Below are positions 54,277 to 61,982 of a DNA stretch of 62,228 nt, one piece after another. The stretch comes from Acetobacteraceae bacterium (GTDB taxonomy: Bacteria > Pseudomonadota > Alphaproteobacteria > Acetobacterales > Acetobacteraceae): contig JASHOF010000043.1 in the NCBI GenBank assembly GCA_030041255.1, positions 1 through 62,228 of the forward strand. The letters run 5' to 3'. The notes below the pieces were generated by a model. That model did not search any database. It had not been told where the DNA came from and saw nothing but the letters and a program-made list of their open reading frames with translations. A program made the position numbers and the translations under genes. The stretch's first letter is position 1. The number at the start of each line of letters is the position of its first letter.

Positions 54277-55286
54277 AGCGCATCATCAGCCAACTCGCCC
54301 GCTTGATCGGGTTCGGCCTGCTCGCTCTTGCCATCCTGCTGATCGGGACCTGGTGCGCGCTCGCGCTCTGGTTCCGATTTCCCGCCGGTGCGATTTCCCG
54401 CGATCTCATCGCCGGCGCGGCGTTCGTCCTGGTTCTTGCCACCGTGGCAAGCCTCTTCGCGGCCTGGCGGTGGCGGGCGCTCGCCGGTTATGCCGTGCTC
54501 GTAGCCATCCTCCTCGTCTGGTGGTCGACGATCCGGCCTTCGAATGACCGGGACTGGGCGCCCGACTTCGCTCGCGTCGCGACCACGACGATCGAGGGAG
54601 AGCGGCTTGTGCTCGACAACGTACGGAACTTCACCTGGCGCAGCGATACCGATTTCGATCAGCGCTGGGAGCGGCGGACATACGATCTCTCCCAGGTGGC
54701 CGGCGTCGATCTCATCATGTCCTACTGGGGCAGCGAGGCGATTGCGCATACGATCATCAGTTTCGGGTTCGACAATGGCTCCTGGCTGGCGTTTTCGATC
54801 GAGATCCGAAGACAGCGCGGCCAGACCTGGTCGGCGCTGGCCGGATTCTTCAAGGAATACGAGCTGGCGCTCATCGCCGCCGACGAGCGCGACATCGTCA
54901 GGGTGCGGAGCAACATTCGCGGTGAAGACGTGCGCATCTTTCGCCTGCGCATGACGCCGGCGAATGCGCGAAAGCTGCTCCTCGAGTACGCCGCCGAGCT
55001 CAACGAGCTTGCCCGACGCCCCCGCTTTTACAATACACTGACCGCCAATTGCACCACCCTGGTGTTCGCGATGGTGCGCGCGATCCATCCCGGCCTGCCG
55101 CTGGACCCCCGCATCCTGCTTTCGGGATTTCTGCCCGACTACGCCTATGATATCGGCGCTCTCGATACGACGATACCATTTGCAAAACTCCGGGAACTCG
55201 CGCGGATCCGCGACCGGGCGTTGCGCGCCGGCGACGATCCCGACTTTTCAGCGAAAATCCGGGTCGGATTACCGATCCCCCGGTGA
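54273..55286 (+). CDS. DUF4105 (Lnb N-terminal domain-like) membrane-anchored protein
   Basis: The 337-residue protein starts at GTG 54273, overlapping the lipoprotein stop. Three N-terminal membrane helices (about 10-30, 45-65, 70-90) precede a periplasmic DUF4105 domain with [20 protein letters not shown], a [15 protein letters not shown] block carrying the conserved His, and TANCTTLVF carrying the conserved Cys. This NlpC/P60-like domain is the N-terminal part of Lnb, the alternative lipoprotein N-acyltransferase described in Bacteroidota. Whether this protein acylates lipoproteins is unknown. Its translational coupling to a lipoprotein hydrolase fits a role in envelope lipid chemistry. 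Confidence 0.8.
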   Translation: MKRIISQLARLIGFGLLALAILLIGTWCALALWFRFPAGAISRDLIAGAAFVLVLATVASLFAAWRWRALAGYAVLVAILLVWWSTIRPSNDRDWAPDFARVATTTIEGERLVLDNVRNFTWRSDTDFDQRWERRTYDLSQVAGVDLIMSYWGSEAIAHTIISFGFDNGSWLAFSIEIRRQRGQTWSALAGFFKEYELALIAADERDIVRVRSNIRGEDVRIFRLRMTPANARKLLLEYAAELNELARRPRFYNTLTANCTTLVFAMVRAIHPGLPLDPRILLSGFLPDYAYDIGALDTTIPFAKLRELARIRDRALRAGDDPDFSAKIRVGLPIPR

Positions 55287-55391
55287 CGCCCGGGCCGCGC
55301 CGCGATGAACCCGCAACCGTGTTGACCGCCGGGCGATCCGGCCCTTTGACCGATCCTTTCCGGTGGCCCTCGGCCGTCCTATACTTAGGGC

Positions 55392-55646
55392 ATGAAACAA
55401 GTAATGCTGCCTCCCGAGCTGGAACGGTTCGCGACCGAGGCGGTCGCCGCCGGCCGCTACCGCGATGTATCCGACGTGATCGCGGCTGGTGTGAAGCTGC
55501 TGCGGGAGGCGGAGGCAGAGCTGGCGGCCTTCGTCCGCTCGCTGGAGGCAGCGCGCGCGGAAGCCGAGAGCCAGGGCTGGCATAGCCTCGACGAGGCGAT
55601 GGCCGAGGCAGACCGCGTCATTGCAGCTAAGCGTCACACCGCTTGA
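55392..55646 (+). CDS. ParD-type antitoxin
   Basis: The 84-residue antitoxin has an N-terminal ribbon-helix-helix (MKQVMLPPELERFATEAVAA, RYRDVSDVIAAGVKLL) for DNA binding and a C-terminal helix that blocks the toxin. A TATACT box at 55380-55385 ends only six bases before the ATG, with only a weak AGGG ribosome site, so the transcript may be leaderless. The stop overlaps the toxin start (TTGA). ParD normally represses its own operon with ParE. Confidence 0.88.
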   Translation: MKQVMLPPELERFATEAVAAGRYRDVSDVIAAGVKLLREAEAELAAFVRSLEAARAEAESQGWHSLDEAMAEADRVIAAKRHTA

Positions 55647-55960
55647 GCCGCACGGCCCGGCTTTCCCCAGCGGCGCAACGGGAATTCGCCAAAGCGCTGG
55701 GGGAGTTGGAGCACGCGCTGGCGGCCGAGAAGCTGAAGCAAGCCCTCGCTGATGCTGTAAGACGGCTCGGAGAGAACCCCTTTCTTGGCGGTGTGCGGCC
55801 GCACCTTCCGCCGCCCTATCGGTTCTGGTCTCTGATTCGGTTCGGTTACGTCCTGGTCTACGACCCGGGAACGGATCCGGTGGAAATCCTGCGTTTCGTG
55901 CATACGAAGCGCGACCTGCCACGCGTGCTGGCGGATCTGCGTGACCTGCCCGAGACTTGA
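55643..55960 (+). CDS. ParE/RelE-superfamily toxin
   Basis: The 105-residue toxin starts at TTG 55643, coupled to the antitoxin stop. The fold is seen in SPAAQREFAKALGELEHALA, a LGENPFLGGVRPHL loop, then RFGYVLVYDPGTDPVEILRF with the conserved arginine and VHTKRDL near the end. ParE toxins inhibit DNA gyrase; other members of the superfamily cut mRNA, so the exact target is not certain. A working antitoxin sits directly upstream. Confidence 0.88.
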   Translation: MSRTARLSPAAQREFAKALGELEHALAAEKLKQALADAVRRLGENPFLGGVRPHLPPPYRFWSLIRFGYVLVYDPGTDPVEILRFVHTKRDLPRVLADLRDLPET

Positions 55961-55988
55961 TCGGCGCGGTTGCTGCTGGCGCGCGCGG

Positions 55989-56585
55989 TCAGTCGTATGA
56001 CAGGCGGCGGAAATTCTCCCCGATGACGGTAAAGCTCTTGTCCGCCTCGACTCCAGACCCCGGGGGCGGGACCCAGGCCGAGATCCAGTCGGTATCCGCC
56101 GGATGCGAATTGTCGAACGTGGAGTCGTTCGTCTTCGGCAGCAGCATGCAGGTCGAGTAGGCAAGGATCGTGAAGGCATGGTCGGACTTGCCCGGCTGAA
56201 CTTCCTTGTCCGTCCAGTCCTCCGCCGTCTTGTTCCGCCAGTAGGTCGCATAGAGGCGCCGCGGCGCCTTGCTGCGAATGGTATTGCGGAGCGTCGCCCA
56301 CTTTGCTCCGCCCTCCATGACGGGGGTGAATCTATAGGCGGCCAGAACCTTCTTGATGACCGATGAGTTCTCCATATCCTCGATGCGCTCGACGCCGCCG
56401 ACGTGACCGTCAACGATCTCCTTGGCGAGCACGCCGGTGCTCTTCCCGAACACCTTGGAGAATGCGAACATGACGCAGTTCTTGCCCCATTCCTGCTGCT
56501 TGTAGACGCTGCCGCCAGTGTCGAAATCACCGGTATTGTCGGCGTAATTCCAGGTCTTGTCGTTCACGTTCTTCAACAGCGGCAT
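55989..56585 (-). CDS. Unknown protein with possible Cys-His hydrolase site
   Basis: The 198-residue protein begins MPLLKNVNDKTWNYADN at 56585, preceded by a GGAGGATGTC ribosome site. It has no signal peptide or membrane helix. C37 in WGKNCVMFAF, at the start of a predicted helix, H136 in KSDHAFTILAY, and an Asp/Asn pair (D158, N159) have the order and rough spacing of a papain-like catalytic triad. I recognise no family. The upstream frame joins the amine oxidase region but is not in the same gene. Effectors and immunity-linked proteases often look like this, but nothing here proves such a role. Confidence 0.6.
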   Translation of the reverse strand: MPLLKNVNDKTWNYADNTGDFDTGGSVYKQQEWGKNCVMFAFSKVFGKSTGVLAKEIVDGHVGGVERIEDMENSSVIKKVLAAYRFTPVMEGGAKWATLRNTIRSKAPRRLYATYWRNKTAEDWTDKEVQPGKSDHAFTILAYSTCMLLPKTNDSTFDNSHPADTDWISAWVPPPGSGVEADKSFTVIGENFRRLSYD

Positions 56586-56724
56586 GACATCCTCCTCATG
56601 GACGGGGCGGAATTCGGCGGTTCTCCGACGGCCCGCCACTTCACCCCAAATATGAACGAGGCGGCGAACCTTCTGCAAGCGATCCGGCGAGCGCGGTTGC
56701 CAGTGTGTCGACCGCGAAGGCGCA

Positions 56725-58089
56725 TCAGCAGGTACCAGGCGTTGGAGCAGGCACGCGAGCCGGGCGGGTTGCGAAGCGGCGGTCGCGCCAGTCGAAGTAG
56801 CGCATGGCATGGGGCACGAACCATGGATTGCCGGTGTAGAGAGGGACGCTCGGAAACCGTCCGTCCTCGAAGACGCTGCGGCGTTCGCGTCCAAGAATAC
56901 GCTCGGCGATCCTGACGCCGAAATAGCTCCCCATCGGCACGCCGGCAAAGTTGTAGCCCAGGCCGTACCAGATGCCGTCCCGGCACCCCATGTGCGGCAT
57001 GAGATCGAACGTGCCGGCGCATCGGCCGGTCCAGGCATGGCTCAGGCGCAGGGTGGCGAGATCGGGGAAAAGACGGCCGAGAATCGCCCGCAACCGGCGC
57101 CCGATCGCCTCCGGCGAGGCAAGGTTGCTGCCGGTGGCACCGCCGAACAGGAGGCGCGGGCTGTCGGGCGCCGGACGCACGAAATCTATGTTCACGTTGG
57201 AATCGATGACGGTGCGCCGGTTCGGCAGCAGTGTGGCGAGCAGCGCCTCGGGCAAGGGTTCGGTGGCGGCCATGTAGGCCGTGAACGGGATGACCCGGCG
57301 CGCGTGCCAGGAAAACGCGCGGGGCGTGTAGCCGTTGGTGGCGAGGATGACATCGCGGGCGACGATGGCGCCGGCGGCGGTCGCAAGCTCGATCCGGCCC
57401 GATTCGCCTGCGATGCGATTGACCGCCGTCCGCCCGCAGACGATACCGCCGGCACTCTGCACGCGGTCCAGCAGACCGGCATGATAAAGCCCGGGATGCA
57501 AGGCGCCGAGATCGGGGATGACGGCGCCGCCGAAATAGATGTCGGTCGCCATCTCGCGGTGCTGTTCCGATTTCGGCAGCATGTGGTACTCGAAACCGAG
57601 ATGCCGGCGCGTGATCTCCAGCTCTGTCGCGAGTTGCGCATAGTGCGCCGGTGATGTGGCACCGATGAACCGGCCGCAGCGCACCTCATGGCACTCGATC
57701 CGTTCCTCGGCGACGATGGCGCGTACCGTTTGCAGGGCGGCATCGAGTTCGCGGTACACGGCGATGGCATGCTCGCGGCCGTGTGCTTCCATCAGTTCCG
57801 GAAAGCTCTTCTTGAGTGTCCGGCCGAGGTAGCCGGCGTTGCGGCGCGAGGCGCCGTAGCCCGGATCTTCGCCGTCGAGAACGACCACGCCGCGGCCGGC
57901 CGCCAGCAGAGTGCGTGCCGCAGAGAGGCCGGTCAATCCCGAACCGATGATGGCGACGTCGATCTTGCGCGGCGGCTCGATCCCGGCCGCCGGCTGAGGT
58001 GCGGCCCGATCCCACCAATAGGGCTGGTTCTTGAAGTCGGGGGTGAAGAGTTCGCTCGCCGCCATGGCGGCCTCCGGAGCGGCGCTCAA
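56725..58089 (-). CDS. FAD-dependent amine/glycine-type oxidoreductase (DAO family)
   Basis: The 454-residue flavoprotein has an N-terminal FAD-binding motif (VAIIGSGLTGLSAARTLLAAG, near residues 45-65), the R-x-NAGYLGR segment of DAO enzymes, and a C-terminal GIWYGLGYNFAGVPMGSYFG region that closes the FAD site. It belongs to the glycine/D-amino acid oxidase group that includes gamma-glutamylputrescine oxidase and related enzymes. The short linker LFTPDFKNQPYWWDRAAPQP is typical of that branch. It overlaps the AroM-like gene by 4 bp, forming a two-gene operon. The substrate, probably an amine or amino acid, is not determined. Confidence 0.88.
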   Translation of the reverse strand: MSAAPEAAMAASELFTPDFKNQPYWWDRAAPQPAAGIEPPRKIDVAIIGSGLTGLSAARTLLAAGRGVVVLDGEDPGYGASRRNAGYLGRTLKKSFPELMEAHGREHAIAVYRELDAALQTVRAIVAEERIECHEVRCGRFIGATSPAHYAQLATELEITRRHLGFEYHMLPKSEQHREMATDIYFGGAVIPDLGALHPGLYHAGLLDRVQSAGGIVCGRTAVNRIAGESGRIELATAAGAIVARDVILATNGYTPRAFSWHARRVIPFTAYMAATEPLPEALLATLLPNRRTVIDSNVNIDFVRPAPDSPRLLFGGATGSNLASPEAIGRRLRAILGRLFPDLATLRLSHAWTGRCAGTFDLMPHMGCRDGIWYGLGYNFAGVPMGSYFGVRIAERILGRERRSVFEDGRFPSVPLYTGNPWFVPHAMRYFDWRDRRFATRPARVPAPTPGTC

Positions 58090-58748
58090 AAGAGCATCAG
58101 GTCGATGGCGGCAGATGCCAGCCGGCGCGCCAGCAGCACCGGCCGTCTCGCTTCCTGCATCACGCTTTCGCGCATGGCTTCCGTGTATCCCATGCAGTGC
58201 ATGACGATGAAGCCCGTCTCGCGGAGCGCGTGACCCGCGCTCAGGAATCTTGCCTCGCCATCGCGTTCGTACGGAGAGACGACATCGAATGCGGTCTCGA
58301 TCCCGGGAATGGCAGGAAAATCCGCAACCTGCCTCCGATGCGGCAACATGACGCCGATCCGCCCGGTGCCGTACGCCAATCCTTGCGCGAAATGATCCAC
58401 CACGTACTGCGGCTCGATGAACGGGGTCAAGAGACGGAATGGCCGGAAATGCCCGCTACAGAGGAGCACGATGAGGTCGAATTTTTTCCGGTCGATCTCG
58501 TCGAGCAACGTGCCGAGCCTTGCTTCGACGGCGGCGCGGTCGAGCACCACTTCCCGCCCGTCGCGCAGGCGCGAAACGAGACAGGCGGCGCCGTCGCTCG
58601 CCTGCATGCCGGCAATCCCCTGTTCATCGAGCCCGTCGAGCACGCCCGACTCGTGCGCCTCGAGCGGCGCGCGAATGTGCCGAAGCATCTCCGGCACGAT
58701 GTCGGAGCGGGGCGAGTGGCCGATGGTGACGAACATGACGCGCTTCAT
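58086..58748 (-). CDS. AroM-family protein
   Basis: The 220-residue protein begins at the ATG at 58748 (MKRVMFVTIGHSPRSDIVPE), which aligns with AroM family starts better than an ATG ten codons upstream; neither has a strong ribosome site. HSPRSDIVPEM, VLLCSGHF and GVMLPHRRQV resemble AroM/Asp-Glu-racemase-like proteins, whose activity is not established. The gene is cotranscribed with the DAO-type oxidase, with overlapping stop and start, so it may handle an amino acid product. Function is inference. Confidence 0.78.
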   Translation of the reverse strand: MKRVMFVTIGHSPRSDIVPEMLRHIRAPLEAHESGVLDGLDEQGIAGMQASDGAACLVSRLRDGREVVLDRAAVEARLGTLLDEIDRKKFDLIVLLCSGHFRPFRLLTPFIEPQYVVDHFAQGLAYGTGRIGVMLPHRRQVADFPAIPGIETAFDVVSPYERDGEARFLSAGHALRETGFIVMHCMGYTEAMRESVMQEARRPVLLARRLASAAIDLMLF

Positions 58749-58833
58749 CAGGGCGAACCCGGGCACAGGAAACGGCATGATACATCGCGTACCCCCACCC
58801 GCGATACCGTGCGCCGCGCCGGCTCAAAACAGC

Positions 58834-58858
58834 GCTGAGAACAGCGGCGGAACTGCGG
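58834..58858 (+). repeat. Dispersed repeat copy matching 15333-15357
   Basis: GCTGAGAACAGCG is followed by CGGAAC and GCGG, with two differences in 25 bp from the copy 43 kb away. A further GCGGAACAGCGGGA lies at about 58916. The site is intergenic, between AroM-like and asparaginase genes. Confidence 0.6.
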
Positions 58859-58940
58859 CCGACGGTTTGTAATGAGTAGTTTTAAACTGGATTTATGCGA
58901 AGTGGGCGCGGCGCGCGGAACAGCGGGAGAGCAGCCTCGA

Positions 58941-60005
58941 TCACGGCCCGGGCCAGCGGAACGCGGGTTCGGCGGATGGACTGCCGATGGTTGCGAAGGC
59001 CCTGGCGATCGCCGCGGGCGGGGCATCCGCCATCAGGAGGAGTGCCAACAGGAGGCGCGCCTTCGGCCCGCTCAGCAGGCCGCCCGGGATCAGGCCGCGG
59101 GCCAGGAGGTCGGTCTCCGATCCGGGGAAACCGTAGGTTGCGCGCAGCACCTCGCCGGCGCCGGTGCGCGAGGTCAGTACCACGGGCATATGCCGGGTGA
59201 GATCGCCCAGCGCTTCGGCCATGCGGCGCGGCACATGGCCGCCGCCGGTCGCCTCGACGACGAGGCCCCGGTAGCCGAGGGAGGCGAGGGCGGGGAGAAG
59301 GCGCGCATCGTCGCCGAGGACCACCTTCAGGAGTGCGACGGGGGGTGCCGCCTCGGGGACGGAGGAGAGATGGATATGATGGCGCGCTACCGGACGGAGC
59401 GCGATGCGCGGACGGTCTTCGGCGATCCAGCCGATCGGGCCGGCGGGAGCGGAGCGGAAGGTGGCCGGGTTCGAGGCGTGCGTCTTGCGAACGAAGAGCG
59501 GCAGATGCACCTCGTCGTTGAAGACCACCAGCACGCCGATGCCGCTCGCCGCGGGACTGGCCGCCAGGAGCGTGGCGGCGAGCAGGTTTGCAGGCCCGTC
59601 GGCGCCGGGCAGAGCCGGATTCCGCATCGCGCCGGTCATCACGACCGGCGCATCGCCCTGCCACAGCAAATCGAGGGCGAAGGACGTTTCCTCGAGCGTG
59701 TCGGTACCCTGGGTGATCACCACGCCATGCGCGCCGTCTGCGACGGTGCGCTCGATGGCATGGGCGAGTGCCACGATGTCGGTCAGAACGAGGTCGGAGG
59801 AGGGGACTTGGCGGAAGCGCAGCGCCGTCACCGCGGCGACCTCGGAGAGCTTCGGCACGGCGGCCACAAGGTCCTCGGCGGTGAGGGTCGGCACGGCCGC
59901 GGGGCCCGCGCCGGGCACGGAGGCGATGGTCCCGCCGGTTGCAAAGACGGTCACGCGAGGAAGGGGCGCGCTCTTTTCGCGCGGCGTGGCGGCGGCAGGC
60001 GGCAT
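58941..60005 (-). CDS. L-asparaginase/glutaminase, type II-like
   Basis: The 354-residue enzyme deamidates asparagine (or glutamine). VFATGGTIASV near 20-30 carries the nucleophilic threonine, and TQGTDTLEET carries the second catalytic Thr-Asp pair. MTGAMRNPALPGADGPANLL is the next conserved block. There is no convincing signal peptide; the N-terminus is Ala/Pro-rich. The start overlaps the stop of the COG0523 GTPase gene, indicating coupled expression. The C-terminal 20 residues are less conserved. Confidence 0.92.
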   Translation of the reverse strand: MPPAAATPREKSAPLPRVTVFATGGTIASVPGAGPAAVPTLTAEDLVAAVPKLSEVAAVTALRFRQVPSSDLVLTDIVALAHAIERTVADGAHGVVITQGTDTLEETSFALDLLWQGDAPVVMTGAMRNPALPGADGPANLLAATLLAASPAASGIGVLVVFNDEVHLPLFVRKTHASNPATFRSAPAGPIGWIAEDRPRIALRPVARHHIHLSSVPEAAPPVALLKVVLGDDARLLPALASLGYRGLVVEATGGGHVPRRMAEALGDLTRHMPVVLTSRTGAGEVLRATYGFPGSETDLLARGLIPGGLLSGPKARLLLALLLMADAPPAAIARAFATIGSPSAEPAFRWPGP

Positions 60006-61009
60006 CAGGCGAGTCCGGTGATGGAGAGGTCGAGCCGGCCGGCGGCCCGCTGGAAGACGGCAAAGGATTGCGGGATCGATGCCGGGTCGATCCCGCGGGT
60101 GATGAAAACGAGATAAGGGCGATCGGTGCCGGCGGGCCAGGCCCGGAGATGCTCGGGAGGATGCACGACGTGCTGGGCGACATTCATCACGACCGGCCCG
60201 GCATCGCCGATATCGAGCAGGCCCTTGACGCGCAGCACGTCCGGCCCGTGCGCCTCGAGCAACATGCCGAGCCAGACGGTGAAGGCGGGCCAGTCGAGCG
60301 GGCCGCTGAAGCCGAGCGCCGTGGATTGCACTTCCGGATGCGGCGGGGCGGGGCCGGGATCGGCGCCGGGCGGCAACGTCACTGCGTGGTCCGGGCGTGC
60401 GGCCGGCGCCAGGACCTCGCAGCCGTCACCAAGGAAGGAGAGCGTGATATCGGCCGTGGGATTGAGCGCGCTCACGCGCATGCGACAGGCGGCGATCGCG
60501 TCCCGAGCGGCGAGGTCGGCCTTGGTCACGACCACCCGATCGGCGGCGATGATCTGCTTTCGGACCTCCGGGTGGCGTTCGATTTCGCCGGCGGCGGTCA
60601 GGGCATCGAGTGTCACGACCACGGAGGCGGCGACGAACTGATGCTTCAGCATCGGCTCGGTGGCGAGCGTGAACAATACGGGGACCGGGTCGGCGATGCC
60701 GCTGGTCTCGATCACGACCTGCTCCAGTGGCGGGAGCGCGCCGGTTTCTTCGAGGTCGAGCAGCTCGCGGAGGGTGCGGACGAGATCGACGCGGCGGCTG
60801 CAGCAGACGCAACCGCCCCCGAGCAGGACCGATTTCTCCTCGACCATCCGGACGAGGTGATGATCGACGCCGACGGCGCCGTATTCGTTGATGATGACGG
60901 CGATGCCGCCGCGGCGGTGCAGGGCGAGATAGCGGCGGAGGAGGGTGGTTTTGCCGCTGCCGAGGAAGCCGGAAAGGACGGTGACCGGCCGGCGCGAATC
61001 TTCCGTCAT
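60005..61009 (-). CDS. COG0523-family (CobW/YjiA) metal-chaperone GTPase
   Basis: The 334-residue G3E GTPase has Walker A GFLGSGKTT at 14-22, the metal-binding C67-V-C69-C70 of the GGGCVCC motif, switch and G4 motif VVTKADLA, and a C-terminal CobW_C domain (RVKGLLDIGDAGPVVMNVAQ). Family members insert or deliver zinc, cobalt or other metals. Pairing with asparaginase is unusual, and the client metalloprotein is not obvious. It diverges from vapB across 66 bp. Confidence 0.9.
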   Translation of the reverse strand: MTEDSRRPVTVLSGFLGSGKTTLLRRYLALHRRGGIAVIINEYGAVGVDHHLVRMVEEKSVLLGGGCVCCSRRVDLVRTLRELLDLEETGALPPLEQVVIETSGIADPVPVLFTLATEPMLKHQFVAASVVVTLDALTAAGEIERHPEVRKQIIAADRVVVTKADLAARDAIAACRMRVSALNPTADITLSFLGDGCEVLAPAARPDHAVTLPPGADPGPAPPHPEVQSTALGFSGPLDWPAFTVWLGMLLEAHGPDVLRVKGLLDIGDAGPVVMNVAQHVVHPPEHLRAWPAGTDRPYLVFITRGIDPASIPQSFAVFQRAAGRLDLSITGLA

Positions 61010-61034
61010 GCGGCCTGGCCGGATTGCAGGAGGC

Positions 61035-61056
61035 GTGCTATCAACACTGATAGCAC
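61035..61056. promoter_or_regulatory. Perfect palindrome, operator candidate for VapBC
   Basis: Arms GTGCTATCA and TGATAGCAC (9 bp, perfect) flank ACAC, 19 bp upstream of the vapB ATG. A TTGCAG box at 61024-61029 and TGATAG at 61048-61053 (18-bp spacing) make a promoter whose -10 overlaps the right arm. This is the usual design for autoregulation by a VapB dimer. Confidence 0.65.
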
Positions 61057-61075
61057 AGCGCGTGGAGGTCGCAGA

Positions 61076-61309
61076 ATGGGCCAGGTGCTGATCCGGAATC
61101 TCGATGACGCCGTGATTGCGGCGCTGAAGGCGCGCGCGCTGGCGCGCGGGCTTTCGCTGGAGGCGGAACTCAGGGACCTTTTGACCAGGGCGGCGGGAAA
61201 TCCCCGCGCGGATCTGGTCGAGGAACTTGCCGCTGTGCGCGCGAAGACGCCCCGAGGCGCGAGGCGGCTGGCTGAAGATCTCGTTCGGGAGGGCCGGGAC
61301 GAGAGATAA
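61076..61309 (+). CDS. VapB/FitA-type antitoxin
   Basis: The 77-residue antitoxin starts MGQVLIRNLDDAVIAALKAR and continues SLEAELRDLLTRAA, a ribbon-helix-helix of the FitA/VapB type. The C-terminal 30 residues (RADLVEELAAVRAKTPRG) would wrap the toxin. GGAGG precedes the ATG by eight bases. The stop overlaps the toxin ATG. It probably binds the palindrome just upstream as a complex with VapC. Confidence 0.85.
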   Translation: MGQVLIRNLDDAVIAALKARALARGLSLEAELRDLLTRAAGNPRADLVEELAAVRAKTPRGARRLAEDLVREGRDER

Positions 61310-61743
61310 TGCTGGTGGTGGATGCGAGTGTCGCACTCAAATGGTTCGTCGAAGAGGAGGGTTCGGAGGACGCCACCGAGCTGCTCGTGACAGGCGGGTT
61401 GCTGATCGCCCCTGACCTGATCGTTGCGGAAGTGTGCAATGCGGCCTGGAAGGCTGTGATGAGCGGCACCATGGCGCCCGAGCAGCAGGACCATGCCGCG
61501 TCCAGGCTGCCGGCGATTTTCGACGAGCTGGCCGCGATGGCGCCGCTCGCGCCGCGCGCGGTCGAGATTTCCCGCCGGCTTGGCCACTCCGTCCATGATT
61601 GTTTTTATCTGGCGCTGTCGGAACGGCGGGATGCTGCGCTGGTGACGGCAGACCGTGGGCTTCTCCGGCGGGCTTCCGGAACCGAGTGGGAACGGCGGAC
61701 GATCGGGCTTGGAGAGTGCAGGCGCGAGCAGGCCAGGCGCTGA
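61309..61743 (+). CDS. VapC-type PIN-domain toxin
   Basis: The 144-residue ribonuclease toxin has all four acidic residues of the PIN active site: D5 (VVDASVALKW), E41 (LIVAEVCNAAW), D97 (SVHDCFYLAL) and D115 (VTADRGL). VapC toxins cut initiator tRNA or other RNAs. It is translationally coupled to its antitoxin. After the stop comes a dispersed repeat stretch, which suggests that the pair is a mobile or recently inserted module. Confidence 0.9.
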   Translation: MLVVDASVALKWFVEEEGSEDATELLVTGGLLIAPDLIVAEVCNAAWKAVMSGTMAPEQQDHAASRLPAIFDELAAMAPLAPRAVEISRRLGHSVHDCFYLALSERRDAALVTADRGLLRRASGTEWERRTIGLGECRREQARR

Positions 61744-61814
61744 TCGGCAGCGCACTTCCTGTTCGCTTCGCCGGCGCGCGAGCCGACTTTCTTTGGTGAG
61801 TGACGCGCGGTCGC

Positions 61815-61935
61815 AGCCCTCACCCCCAACCCCTCTCCCAGAGGGAGAGGAGAGAAGAGAGGAGACCCCTCTCCGGGCTCCCAGCAAAGTCCTGGGACTT
61901 TGCCGGGGTCCCGGCCCAGAGGGAGAGGGGAGGGG
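61815..61935. repeat. Dispersed repeat with two hairpins
   Basis: CCTCTCCC and GGGAGAGG (61832-61850) form a perfect hairpin with a 3-bp loop, and GCAAAGTCC/GGACTTTGC (61884-61903) another with a 2-bp loop. The word CAGAGGGAGAGG occurs twice (about 61839 and 61917). The sequence type (CTCACCCCCAACCCCTCTCCC) is a familiar intergenic repeat in high-GC genomes and may serve as a terminator for vapBC. Confidence 0.65.
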
Positions 61936-61982
61936 ACGATGGGCCCGGTCAGCCAGGCGTAATTCCGGGTACTGGTCCGGCA

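Noticed and set aside
58748-59026. A 92-codon minus-strand frame upstream of the AroM-like gene
   Set aside because: It is built from repeat and intergenic sequence, proline/arginine-rich, with no ribosome site.
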